64,000 nt of DNA from M0108 sp937862735 (lineage in GTDB: Bacteria; Pseudomonadota; Gammaproteobacteria; Chromatiales; Chromatiaceae): positions 1-64,000 of the forward strand of contig CALMDH010000106.1 in the NCBI GenBank assembly GCA_937862735.1, given 5' to 3'. This document shows, in pieces, positions 16,459 through 24,539 of this stretch; positions within the stretch are counted from its first letter, which is position 1, and each line of letters begins with the position of its first letter. Made by a program: the position numbers and the translations under genes. Under the pieces are notes generated by a model. It was not told where the DNA came from and made no database searches. It worked only from the letters and a program-made list of their open reading frames with translations.

Positions 16459-17562
16459 ATGTCCTTCGCCGGCCTTTCCCTTCTCCCTCGCCTTCGCCCC
16501 GATCTCCGCCTCCGTCTTCGCACCCACCTTCGCCCCGGTCGCCGCCCCGGTCGCCACCTGATCACCGCCGGCCTTCTGGTCCTGGCCGTTCTCCCCCCGC
16601 CCCTCCTAGCCGCCGAGGTCAACCTCTATTCCGCCCGGAGCGAGGAACTGATCAAGCCCCTACTGGACCGTTTCACCCAGGAGACCGGGATCAAGGTCAA
16701 TCTGGTCACCGGCAAGGAGGACGCCCTGCTCCAGCGGCTGCAAAGCGAGGGGCTGAATTCCCCGGCGGACCTGCTGATCACCACGGACGTGGGCCGGCTC
16801 CATCGGGCCAAGGAGGCGGGGGTGACCCAGGCGGTCAGCTCCGCGCGCCTGGAAAGCGCCATCCCCGCGGCCTATCGGGACCCGACGGGCCATTGGTTCG
16901 GGCTTACCCTGCGGGCCCGGCCCATCCTGTACGTGGCCGGCAAGGTCAAGGCCGAGGAATTGTCCACCTACGAGGACCTGGCCGATCCCAAATGGAAGGG
17001 ACGCATCTGCATCCGCTCCTCGGACAATGTCTACAACCAGTCCCTGGTCGCCTCCCTCATTGCCGCGGATGGCGCCGAGGCGACGGAGACCTGGGCCAAG
17101 GGGCTGGTGGCCAATCTGGCGCGCCCGCCCAAGGGCGGGGACCGGGACCAGATCCTGGCCGCCGCCGCGGGCCAGTGTGACCTGGCCATCGCCAATACCT
17201 ATTACCTGGCTGGGATGCTAATCGCCCCCGAGGCGAACCAGCGGGAGGCCGCCGCGAAGATGAAGGTCTTCTGGCCCAATCAGGCGGGCCGTGGCGTCCA
17301 TGTCAACGTCAGCGGCGCCGCCCTGACCCAGGGAGCGAAGAACAGGGCGGAAGCCATCCAGCTCCTGGAGTATTTGTCGGGGGACCAGGCCCAGACCTGG
17401 TACGCGGAGACCAATGGCGAGTACCCGGTCCGTCCCGGGGTGCCAGTCAGCGCGACCCTGGCCGCCTGGGGCAAGTTCAAGGCCGATGGCATCAACCTGA
17501 CCCGCCTGGGCGAGCTCAACGGCGAGGCGGTCAAGCTCATGGACCGGGCGGGCTGGAAGTAG
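16459..17562 (+). CDS. fbpA: Ferric iron ABC transporter, substrate-binding protein FbpA
   Basis: FbpA captures ferric iron in the periplasm and delivers it to the FbpBC importer. The start at 16459 has GGAG upstream and gives 367 residues. A long Arg-rich N-region leads into the signal peptide hydrophobic core ITAGLLVLAVLPPPLLAA, and the mature protein starts near AEVNLYSARSEELIKPLLDRF, as in iron-binding FutA/FbpA proteins. The DLLITTDVGRLHRAKEAG, LYNQ-type (SSDNVYNQSLVAS) and ANTYYLAGM segments are present. The adjacent Tyr residues of ANTYY are the usual iron ligands. It is followed by fbpB after a 378-base spacer, which is unusually long for this operon. Confidence 0.92.
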   Translation: MSFAGLSLLPRLRPDLRLRLRTHLRPGRRPGRHLITAGLLVLAVLPPPLLAAEVNLYSARSEELIKPLLDRFTQETGIKVNLVTGKEDALLQRLQSEGLNSPADLLITTDVGRLHRAKEAGVTQAVSSARLESAIPAAYRDPTGHWFGLTLRARPILYVAGKVKAEELSTYEDLADPKWKGRICIRSSDNVYNQSLVASLIAADGAEATETWAKGLVANLARPPKGGDRDQILAAAAGQCDLAIANTYYLAGMLIAPEANQREAAAKMKVFWPNQAGRGVHVNVSGAALTQGAKNRAEAIQLLEYLSGDQAQTWYAETNGEYPVRPGVPVSATLAAWGKFKADGINLTRLGELNGEAVKLMDRAGWK

Positions 17563-17940
17563 CCGCGGTCAGGGGCTTGGGTATCGGGGCTCGGGTATTG
17601 GGTATCGGGGCACGGGGCACGGGTATCGGACTTCAAATCGCGAGTCGCGGATCGCGGGGGTCGGCAAGCTACCAGCGGCGACGATACGCCCTGTCCTCTG
17701 ATCCGAGCCAGCGCGGCGGGTAAGCGCGGCACCTCGGGTATAATTTCACGCTCAGTTTCTGACCGGGACCCCTGACCTCGTGGCGCCATCCTGTCGCCTC
17801 ATCCCATGACCCATTCCACCCCTGGCAGGGGTTCCAGACGCACCCTGCCGGGCCCTGGTTCCCGCCGGGCCATGTTATCCGCATTCCCGTACCCCGGATT
17901 GAGTAACCAACCGCCCGACAAGACCTCGTGAAGCTTCCCT
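17563..17940. other. fbpA-fbpB spacer with GGGTATCGGGG repeats
   Basis: The 378-base spacer begins with irregular direct repeats of GGGTATCGGGG and GGGCACGGG (about 17575-17630), close to the fbpA stop codon. A TATAAT hexamer occurs at 17739-17744, but no acceptable -35 lies 16-18 bases before it. fbpB could have its own promoter here, but the evidence is weak. No small gene was found. Confidence 0.45.
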
Positions 17941-19608
17941 ATGTTGACCCTGGCCGCGACTGAGTCCCCAGGTGCCCGCCCGGGCCCCTGGACCCTGGGG
18001 GTGACGGCTCTGGCCCTGACGCTCGCGCTGCCGGTGCTGGTGGTGCTCGGCTTCCTGCTCGTCCCCGCCGGGGAGGTCTGGGAACACCTGGCGGCGACGG
18101 TGCTCCAGGACTATGTGGTCAATTCCCTCTGGCTGATGCTGGGGGTGACGGTGGGGACCCTGATCGGCGGCGTGGGCACCGCCTGGCTGGTCAGCATGTG
18201 CCGCTTCCCCGGCCGGGGCCTGTTCGAGTGGGCCCTGCTGCTGCCCATGGCCATGCCGGCCTACATCATCGCCTACACCTACACCGGCCTGCTGGACTTC
18301 GCCGGCCCCGTCCAGTCGACCCTGCGCGGCTGGTTTGGCTGGGGCTACGGCGACTATTGGTTCCCCGAGGTCCGCTCCCTGCCAGGGGCGGTGGTGATGT
18401 TGTCCCTGGTGCTCTACCCCTACGTCTACCTGCTGGCCCGGGCCGCCTTCCTCGGCCAGTCCCTGTGCGTGCTGGACGTCAGCCGCACCCTGGGCAACGG
18501 CCCCTGGCGGACCTTTTTCACTGTCGCCCTGCCCCTGGCGCGGCCCGCCATCGTCGCCGGCCTCTCCCTGGCCCTGATGGAGACCCTGGCGGACTATGGC
18601 ACTGTCCAGTTCTTCGGCGTCGCCACCTTCACCACCGGCATCTTCCGCACCTGGTACGGGCTGGGCAACACGGCGGCGGCGGCCCAGCTCGCGGCCCTGC
18701 TGCTGGGCTTCATCTTCCTGCTCATCCTCCTGGAGCGCCTGTCCCGGCGCCAGGCCCGCTATCACCAGACCAGCCAGCGGCACCAGGCCATCAGGCGCCA
18801 TCCCCTCACCGGCGGGCGGGGACTGGCGGCCCTGGGTTTCTGCCTCCTGCCCCTGGCCTTGGGCTTCCTCATCCCCGCCGGCCAACTGGCGGCCTGGGCC
18901 CTGGAGGTCGCCGGCTCCGTCCTGGACGACGCCTTCTGGCGACTGGTCGGTCACAGCCTGGGGCTGGCGGCGACGGCGGCGGTCCTGGCCCTGTTGCTGG
19001 CCTTGTTCCTGGGCTATGGTCAGCGCCTGCAACCGACCCGCGGCGTCAAGGCCGCGGTGCGGATCGCGGGCTTGGGCTATGCCGTGCCGGGGACGGTCAT
19101 CGCCGTCGGTGTCATCATCCCCTTCGGCTGGGTGGACAACCAGGTGGACGCCTGGATGCGGGCAAGCTTCGACCTCTCCACCGGCCTGCTGCTGAGCGGC
19201 ACCCTGGTCGCCCTGCTCTTCGCCTACCTGGTGCGTTTTCTGGCGGTGGCGTTGCAGACGGTGGAGACTGGCCTGGGCAAGATCCGCCCGACCATGGACG
19301 AGTCCGCCCGTTCCCTGGGGCTGAGCCCGGGGACGGTCCTGCGGCGGGTCCACCTGCCGATGCTGCGCGGCAGCCTGTTCACCGCCCTGCTGCTGGTCTT
19401 CGTCGACGTACTCAAGGAACTGCCCGCCACCCTGATCCTGCGCCCCTTCAACTTCAACACCCTGGCGGTGCGCGTCTACGAACTGGCGGCGGACGAACGC
19501 CTGGCGGACGCCGCCCCGGCGGCCCTGGCCATCGTCCTCGCCGGTCTGGCGCCGGTCATCCTCCTCAGCCGCTCCATCACCCGGTCCCGCCATGCCCAGC
19601 CCCACTGA
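17941..19608 (+). CDS. fbpB: Ferric iron ABC transporter permease FbpB
   Basis: This is the membrane channel of the iron importer. The 555 residues contain two fused permease halves, each with about six hydrophobic segments. Each half has the cytoplasmic EAA-type loop that contacts the ATPase: DVSRTLGNGPWRTFFTVALPLARPAI near residue 185, and DESARSLGLSPGTVLRRVHLPML near 460. The first half includes the conserved PMAMPAYIIAYTYTGLLDF and the second the AVPGTVIAVGV segment typical of Fbp/SfuB permeases. The gene follows a GTGAAG ribosome-binding region and overlaps the start of the ATPase gene by 17 bases, which indicates translational coupling. Confidence 0.93.
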   Translation: MLTLAATESPGARPGPWTLGVTALALTLALPVLVVLGFLLVPAGEVWEHLAATVLQDYVVNSLWLMLGVTVGTLIGGVGTAWLVSMCRFPGRGLFEWALLLPMAMPAYIIAYTYTGLLDFAGPVQSTLRGWFGWGYGDYWFPEVRSLPGAVVMLSLVLYPYVYLLARAAFLGQSLCVLDVSRTLGNGPWRTFFTVALPLARPAIVAGLSLALMETLADYGTVQFFGVATFTTGIFRTWYGLGNTAAAAQLAALLLGFIFLLILLERLSRRQARYHQTSQRHQAIRRHPLTGGRGLAALGFCLLPLALGFLIPAGQLAAWALEVAGSVLDDAFWRLVGHSLGLAATAAVLALLLALFLGYGQRLQPTRGVKAAVRIAGLGYAVPGTVIAVGVIIPFGWVDNQVDAWMRASFDLSTGLLLSGTLVALLFAYLVRFLAVALQTVETGLGKIRPTMDESARSLGLSPGTVLRRVHLPMLRGSLFTALLLVFVDVLKELPATLILRPFNFNTLAVRVYELAADERLADAAPAALAIVLAGLAPVILLSRSITRSRHAQPH

Positions 19609-20830
19609 ACGCCAGCCCCGCACTATCCCTGACGGCGGCGTAACCATGCAATCCCCCTCTCCCCAACCCTCCCCCGCCGGGGGGGAGGGAGGAACAGAAT
19701 CGGCAACGGGTGCCGTCGAGACCCTCCTGGGGCGTGAGGGGTCTGAACGAAAACTCGGTGGTCAACTGGTGATCAGCGGCGTCTCGGTCGCCTATGGCGG
19801 GGTGCCCATCGTCACGGGGGTGGATTTCAGCCTGGACCGGGGCGACATCGGCTGCCTGCTGGGGCCCAGCGGCTGCGGCAAGACCACCCTGCTGCGGGCG
19901 GTGGCCGGTTTCGAACCTGTCGCCAGCGGCGAGATCCACCTCCAGGGTCGGCTGGTGGCCGGGGCCGGCCTGAACCTGCCGCCGGAGGCGCGCCGGGCGG
20001 GCATGGTCTTCCAGGACTTCGCCCTCTTTCCCCACCTGAGCGTGGCGCGCAACATTGCCTTTGGCCTGCGCCACCTAGGCCGGGGCGAGCGCCAGGCGCG
20101 GGTCGCCGAACTGCTGGATCTGGTGGGGATGGCCGGCGCCGGGGCCAAGTATCCCCATCAACTCTCCGGCGGCCAGCAGCAGCGCATCGCCCTGGCCCGG
20201 GCCATGGCGCCGCGGCCGGACATCCTGTTGCTGGACGAGCCCTTCTCCAGCATGGACGCTGAACTGCGGGAGCAGCTCGCCCGGGAGGTGCGGGAAGTGC
20301 TGAAGCGCGAGGGGAGCACGGCCATTCTGGTCACCCACGACCAGCACGAGGCCTTCGCCATGGCGGACCGGATCGCCGTCATGGCCGGGGGGCGCATCCA
20401 TCAGGTCGGCAGCGGCTTCGACCTTTATCATGAACCCGCGGACCGCTTCGTCGCCGACTTCATCGGCCAGGGGGTCATGATTCCCGGGCGGGTGGTGGAT
20501 GAGTGGCGGATAGACACCGACCTCGGCCTGCTCGCCGGCACCCGGAGCCACGGCCTGGCCCCCGGCACCCGCGCGGAAATCCTGCTCCGGCCGGACGATA
20601 TCCTCCATGACGACGAGAGCTCCCTCCAGGTGGAGGTGGTCAACCGCGCCTTCCGCGGCGCCGAATATCTCTATAGCCTGCGCCTGACCAGCGGCCAGGT
20701 CATCCTCTGCCTGGTGCAGAGTCATCACAACCACGGCATCGGCGAGCGCATTGGCATTCGGGTGGCGGTGGATCACCTGGTCGCCTTCGCCACGCCAGAG
20801 GCCGCCCGATCCGGACTAGCCTCAGGCTGA
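19592..20830 (+). CDS. fbpC: Ferric iron ABC transporter ATP-binding protein FbpC
   Basis: This ATPase powers ferric iron import through FbpB. Walker A is GPSGCGKTTLL, the Q-loop is MVFQDFALFPHLSV, the signature is LSGGQQQRIALARA, Walker B is ILLLDEPFSS, and the switch His is in ILVTHDQHEAFAMADR. A TOBE-like regulatory domain follows (RAEILLRPDDILHDD onward). At 412 residues it is longer than the usual 345-355. The excess is N-terminal: the first 55 or so residues include the translated palindromic element (SPQPSPAGGEGG), and homology begins only at about VISGVSVAYGG. The start at 19592 overlaps fbpB; a second ATG at 19646 is also possible. Either way the repeat is read in frame. Confidence 0.92.
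   Translation: MPSPTERQPRTIPDGGVTMQSPSPQPSPAGGEGGTESATGAVETLLGREGSERKLGGQLVISGVSVAYGGVPIVTGVDFSLDRGDIGCLLGPSGCGKTTLLRAVAGFEPVASGEIHLQGRLVAGAGLNLPPEARRAGMVFQDFALFPHLSVARNIAFGLRHLGRGERQARVAELLDLVGMAGAGAKYPHQLSGGQQQRIALARAMAPRPDILLLDEPFSSMDAELREQLAREVREVLKREGSTAILVTHDQHEAFAMADRIAVMAGGRIHQVGSGFDLYHEPADRFVADFIGQGVMIPGRVVDEWRIDTDLGLLAGTRSHGLAPGTRAEILLRPDDILHDDESSLQVEVVNRAFRGAEYLYSLRLTSGQVILCLVQSHHNHGIGERIGIRVAVDHLVAFATPEAARSGLASG
19653..19748. repeat. GC-rich palindromic element, copy 2 (in fbpC)
   Basis: It has the same CCCCCTCTCCCCAACCCTCC start, G-rich return arm and GGGGTCTGAAC end as the copy in tilS. It forms most of the non-homologous N-terminal extension of FbpC and carries no in-frame stop. 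Confidence 0.85.
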
Positions 20831-20847
20831 ATTCCCCTGGAAGGTAT

Positions 20848-21072
20848 TCAGGCCGTCATCCCAGCCGCGACCGGCGTGTCCGCGGTGGCGCCCGCCTGCC
20901 GGCGGGCCTGGATTCGCTCCCAGGCCTTCTCATGGAAGAAGTAGGCTATGGTGTTGATCACCGGTTCCACCAGGGCAATGGCGCTGCCGATGAGGATGCT
21001 GCCGCTCAAGGCATAGGCCACGCTGAAGGCCACGGTGAAGTGGACGATGGCGAAAGTGAAGGTCTTGGTCAT
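20848..21072 (-). CDS. Small DUF2061 membrane protein
   Basis: The 74-residue product has two hydrophobic segments (TFAIVHFTVAFSVAYALSGS and ILIGSAIALVEPVINTIAYFF) followed by the HEKAWERIQ motif. This layout and ending are those of the DUF2061 family of small inner-membrane proteins of unknown function. GGAGG lies about 8 bases before the ATG. It is convergent with fbpC, with only 17 bases between the stop codons and no obvious terminator. The C-terminal 20 residues are Ala-rich and variable. Confidence 0.85.
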   Translation of the reverse strand: MTKTFTFAIVHFTVAFSVAYALSGSILIGSAIALVEPVINTIAYFFHEKAWERIQARRQAGATADTPVAAGMTA

Positions 21073-21208
21073 CTCGGCTGCCTCCTATTGACGATGGCGA
21101 GAGGATAGGCGCCGGCCGACGACTTTTAAAATCGAATGTTTCTCTGATTTTGATTGGATTCGCCGATCATCCTTGTCTTCAAGGTAGGAAGGGCCCGGAC
21201 AGGGGCTC

Positions 21209-22306
21209 TCAAGCCGCCAGGGCCTGGCGCAAGGCCTCCGCCACCTGCCGTTGCTCGGCGTCCCGCAGATAGGGGTGCATGGGCAGGCTGAGGACCCCCG
21301 CGGCGGCGTGCTCGGATACCGGCAGGGCGCCGGCGGGAGGACCGATACCGGCAAAGGCTGGTTGCAAGTTCAGGGGAATGGGGTAATGAACGGCGGTGGG
21401 GATGCCCAGCTCTCCCAGGCGGGCGGCAACCCGCTCCCGCTCGGCCAGATGCACCGTGTACTGGGCGAAGACGCTGGTGTTATGGGGCTCGATGAAGGGC
21501 GTGACGCAGGGGGCGCCCGCCAGAAGCTCCGAATACCGGGACCCGAGCCGACCGCGGGCGGCGACCTCATCCGGGAAGATGGCGAGCTTGGCGAGGAGGA
21601 CCGCGGCCTGGATGGAATCCAGGCGGCCGTTGAGCCCGAGGCGGATATGGTGGTACCGGCGATCCTGACCATGATCCCGGATCTGGCGCATGGCCAGGGC
21701 CAGGTGGTCGTCGTCGGTAAAGCAGGCCCCGCCATCGCCATAGGCCCCCAGGGGCTTGGAGGGGAAGAAGCTGGTGCAGCCGATGGTGGAAAGGCCACCG
21801 GAGTGCCGTCCCTGGTAGGTCGCCCCCAGGCTCTGGGCCGCGTCCTCGATCACCGGCAGACCCGCGCGGGCGGCGATGGCATTGATGGCGTCCAGATCCG
21901 CGCACTGGCCATAGAGGCTCACCGGCAGGATGGCCCTGGTGCGGGGGCTCAGGGCTGCGGCGATCCCCGCCGGGTCCAGGTTGTAGGTGCGGGGATCGAT
22001 ATCGACGAAGACCGGCCGGGCCCCCAGCAGGACAATGACCTCTGCGGTGGCGATGAAGGTGAAGGGCGTGGTGATGACCTCATCCCCCGGTCCGACCTCC
22101 AGAGCCATGAGCGCGATGAGCAGGGCATCGGTCCCCGAGGCCACGGCCACGACATGCCGCACCCCGACCATGGCCGCCAGGCGTTCTTCCAGTTCGGTGA
22201 TCTCCGGGCCCATGACATAGCGCCCGTGGCTCAGCACCGCCTGGATACGGGCCTGGACATCCGCCTCGATGCGTTCGTACTGGGTCTTGAGATCGACGAA
22301 ATTCAT
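21209..22306 (-). CDS. DegT/DnrJ/EryC1/StrS-family sugar aminotransferase
   Basis: This 365-residue PLP-dependent enzyme is predicted to aminate a nucleotide-activated keto-sugar, probably for surface polysaccharide. The N-terminus FVDLKTQYERIEADVQARIQAVL and GRYVMGPEITELEERLA match the family, as do ASGTDALLIALMAL, the aspartate-containing VIEDAAQSLGATYQGR, and the PLP lysine region TSFFPSKPLGAYGDGGACFT. The sequence is close to WbpE/WlbC-type enzymes, which act on UDP-2-acetamido-3-keto-glucuronate, but the substrate cannot be fixed from motifs alone. No other sugar biosynthesis gene lies next to it. It is preceded by an array of 7-bp tandem repeats. Confidence 0.9.
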   Translation of the reverse strand: MNFVDLKTQYERIEADVQARIQAVLSHGRYVMGPEITELEERLAAMVGVRHVVAVASGTDALLIALMALEVGPGDEVITTPFTFIATAEVIVLLGARPVFVDIDPRTYNLDPAGIAAALSPRTRAILPVSLYGQCADLDAINAIAARAGLPVIEDAAQSLGATYQGRHSGGLSTIGCTSFFPSKPLGAYGDGGACFTDDDHLALAMRQIRDHGQDRRYHHIRLGLNGRLDSIQAAVLLAKLAIFPDEVAARGRLGSRYSELLAGAPCVTPFIEPHNTSVFAQYTVHLAERERVAARLGELGIPTAVHYPIPLNLQPAFAGIGPPAGALPVSEHAAAGVLSLPMHPYLRDAEQRQVAEALRQALAA

Positions 22307-22400
22307 GGTGAGGTCTCTGCTGGGCGGGGATAGGGGGCCGCGGGCTAGGGTTGGGGCTAAGGCTGACAGCTAAAGGTAAAGGGTTGAAGGGCTGAGAACT

Positions 22401-22470
22401 GAGGGCTGAGGGCTGAGGGCTAAGGGCTAAGGGCTAAGGGCTAAGGGCTAAGGGCTAAGGGCTAAGGGCT
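22401..22470. repeat. Telomere-like heptamer tandem repeat
   Basis: Ten exact 7-bp units occur without interruption: three GAGGGCT followed by seven AAGGGCT. Diverged units extend about 70 bases to the left. The array lies between the aminotransferase start and the terminator of the transglycosylase gene. The regularly spaced G triplets could form a quadruplex on this strand. Confidence 0.95.
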
Positions 22471-22500
22471 AAGAACCGCGAGCATTCACGCCAGCAGCGG

Positions 22501-22541
22501 AAAAAAACAACCCCGGCGGCCACAAAGTGCCTACGGGGTTG
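22501..22541 (-). terminator. Intrinsic terminator of mltD
   Basis: On the minus strand an 8-bp perfect stem (CAACCCCG/CGGGGTTG) with an 18-base interior is followed directly by seven T residues. It lies 40 bases after the mltD stop codon. Confidence 0.85.
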
Positions 22542-22581
22542 AGGGGGCTCATGTTCCAGACGGGGCCCAGACCCCGTGGGA

Positions 22582-24267
22582 TCAGCCGCTGACCTTGATA
22601 CGCTGACCAGCCTTGATGGTATTGTCCTTGGCGCTCATTTTGTTGAGCTTTTTGAGCTCGTCCACGCTCAGGTCGTACATGACCGCCACGCGGAAGAGGG
22701 TCTCGTTGGGCTTGACGACATGGGTCTTGATGGCGGCCTTGACCTTGCCCTTGGTGGCGCTGGTATCGGCCTTGGCCACGACCTGCTTGGCCCCCTTCTG
22801 GCCCTTGTCGGCCGCCGGGCCGCTGGCCTTGGCCACCGCCTTGCCCTTTGCCTTGGTATCCGCCTTGGCCAGCATCGCCTTGCCATCCTTCGCGTTCTTG
22901 GCCGGTTCCTGTTTGCTGGCCGTCGACTTGGCGGCGGTGGACTTGCCCTTGGCGCTGGCGCGGCTCTCGGCCTGGGCCAGGGCGGGCTCGGGCTTGACCT
23001 CGGTGCGCCGTACCGTCACGAAATCGCTCTCGCGTTCATCCTGGCGATCCGACCGGGCAAGCAGGGTGGAGGCGGAGGTCGGGGAGGGGTGATCGGTGAT
23101 CCGCTCGGTGGTGCCGGCGGGCAACCAGACGCTGGCCCCGGCCGGAATCGAGGCCCGGCCCTGGACGATGGCATTGCTCCAGGAGGGATTCAGGTCATCC
23201 AACTGGTATACCGAGAGCCCGTAGTGACGGGCCACCTGTTCGGCGGGCATGGCATGGCGCAGCACCAGCCGGTCGTGATCGTGGGGCTTGTGGTAGGCCA
23301 CGCCCTCGGGGAAGTACTTATCGGCATTTCCGGCGACTTCCCGGGCGGCGACGAACTGGGAGTAGAAGTTGCGGGAATCGAAGCCAAAGGCCTCGCCCTT
23401 ATAGTTCTGGACGATCTTGCCGATATCGCCGCCATGAAGGCTCTTGGCCTTGGCCATCCCGCCCTGGCCGTGGTTATAGGAGGTGATGGCCAGGGGCCAG
23501 CTCCCCAGCTTCTTGTGGGCCGCGGCCAGGTAGCGGGCCGCCCCCTCGCAGGCCAGCAGGGGGTCCATCCGCTCGTCCATGCGATGGTCGACCTGCAAGT
23601 CGTAGATCCGGCCGGTAGCGGGCATGAACTGCCAGAGTCCCGCGGCACCGACCCCGGAACGGGCCCGGGACTGGAAGGAGGACTCGACGTGGGGCAGGAA
23701 GGCCAGGTCCTCGGGCACGCCGTGCTTGCGGAAGATCTCACGGAAGGCCTCATCGTAGCGACCGCTGATCTCCATGCCGGAACGGAAGCGCTCGCGCATG
23801 CCCTGCTGGGTGCGCACCCGCTCGGAGGCGCCAAACACCGCGGTCCGGCCACCGACGGCCTCCAGCTTGGACTGGAGTTCCCGATCCGCCGCCGTCAGGG
23901 ACTCCCCGCTGACCAGCTTCCGCTCCAGGGTGGCGAGACGGTCCTGATACTCCTGCTGCTTCCCCTTGACGTAGGCCCGACGGCTCTCGCTGCTGCCACG
24001 GTAGGCGGCGGGGACCTCGACCACCTCGTAGACGGCCCCCATGTACAGATTGTCATGGATGGCCACCTGGGAACGGTCCATCTCCCCGTAAACCTTGCGC
24101 CAGAATTCGACGTTGTCCTCGATGCCCGGCGGAACGGGGAAGGTCGCGTCGGACGACGTCTTGTGACCCACCTTATGCCCGGAGTCACCGGTACTGGAGC
24201 ACCCGGTCAGATAGACCAGGACCAAAGCCAAAAGTGAAAGGAATACATAGCGCACGGCTAGGGTCAT
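22582..24267 (-). CDS. mltD: MltD-type membrane-bound lytic murein transglycosylase with LysM
   Basis: This lipoprotein cleaves the glycan strands of peptidoglycan. The N-terminus is a lipoprotein signal with lipobox YLTGC, Cys at residue 23. The SLT family 1 domain spans roughly 175-310, with the catalytic Glu in FLPHVESSFQSRA (near 192) and the GAAGLWQFMPATGR and ITSYNHGQGG motifs. A weak LysM-like segment is near 345-385, and a clear C-terminal LysM peptidoglycan-binding domain (THVVKPNETLFRVAVMYDLS) ends the protein. Between them, residues about 430-510 are a Lys/Ala-rich low-complexity linker. Length is 561. It has a good promoter at 24349-24378, a 5' hairpin and an intrinsic terminator, so it is probably transcribed alone. 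Confidence 0.92.
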   Translation of the reverse strand: MTLAVRYVFLSLLALVLVYLTGCSSTGDSGHKVGHKTSSDATFPVPPGIEDNVEFWRKVYGEMDRSQVAIHDNLYMGAVYEVVEVPAAYRGSSESRRAYVKGKQQEYQDRLATLERKLVSGESLTAADRELQSKLEAVGGRTAVFGASERVRTQQGMRERFRSGMEISGRYDEAFREIFRKHGVPEDLAFLPHVESSFQSRARSGVGAAGLWQFMPATGRIYDLQVDHRMDERMDPLLACEGAARYLAAAHKKLGSWPLAITSYNHGQGGMAKAKSLHGGDIGKIVQNYKGEAFGFDSRNFYSQFVAAREVAGNADKYFPEGVAYHKPHDHDRLVLRHAMPAEQVARHYGLSVYQLDDLNPSWSNAIVQGRASIPAGASVWLPAGTTERITDHPSPTSASTLLARSDRQDERESDFVTVRRTEVKPEPALAQAESRASAKGKSTAAKSTASKQEPAKNAKDGKAMLAKADTKAKGKAVAKASGPAADKGQKGAKQVVAKADTSATKGKVKAAIKTHVVKPNETLFRVAVMYDLSVDELKKLNKMSAKDNTIKAGQRIKVSG

Positions 24268-24318
24268 GAGCGTTTTCTCCCCCCCGTCCCCTCACGAGGT
24301 CTCTTGCAGGCAACAGCC

Positions 24319-24338
24319 GTCGCTCGTTCGAGCGACGC
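24319..24338. promoter_or_regulatory. Perfect palindrome in the mltD leader
   Basis: A 9-bp perfect inverted repeat (CGTCGCTCG/CGAGCGACG) with two bases between the arms lies just downstream of the mltD -10 box, at about +4 to +23 of the transcript. It could be a 5' stabilising hairpin or an operator. Confidence 0.5.
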
Positions 24339-24348
24339 ACAGTCCAAA

Positions 24349-24378
24349 CTATAGCCACTCCGTGACAAAAAAGGCAAG
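24349..24378 (-). promoter_or_regulatory. Sigma-70 promoter of mltD
   Basis: On the minus strand TTGCCT (24373-24378) and TATAGT (24349-24354) are separated by 18 bases. The -10 matches five of six consensus positions and the -35 four. The leader would be about 75 bases. Confidence 0.55.
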
Positions 24379-24539
24379 AATTTCCCACGCAAAGCTCATA
24401 TTCCTCAGGTAGTCTGCATCGTCAGGGTAATCCCTCAGACCGAGCCCGGTGGGATGCAGCGGCGGCTCGCTTCGCTTGCTTCGCCCTCCCGGAGGCAGGA
24501 CCATAGCCCCTTGCCCCCGAGCCTGATGGGAGCCATCCC

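Noticed and set aside
17739..17744. TATAAT hexamer as a promoter for fbpB
   Set aside because: No hexamer resembling TTGACA lies 16-18 bases upstream, so it was noted in the spacer entry but not listed as a promoter.
22401..22470. Possible CRISPR array
   Set aside because: The units are 7 bp and contiguous, with no spacers and no cas genes nearby.
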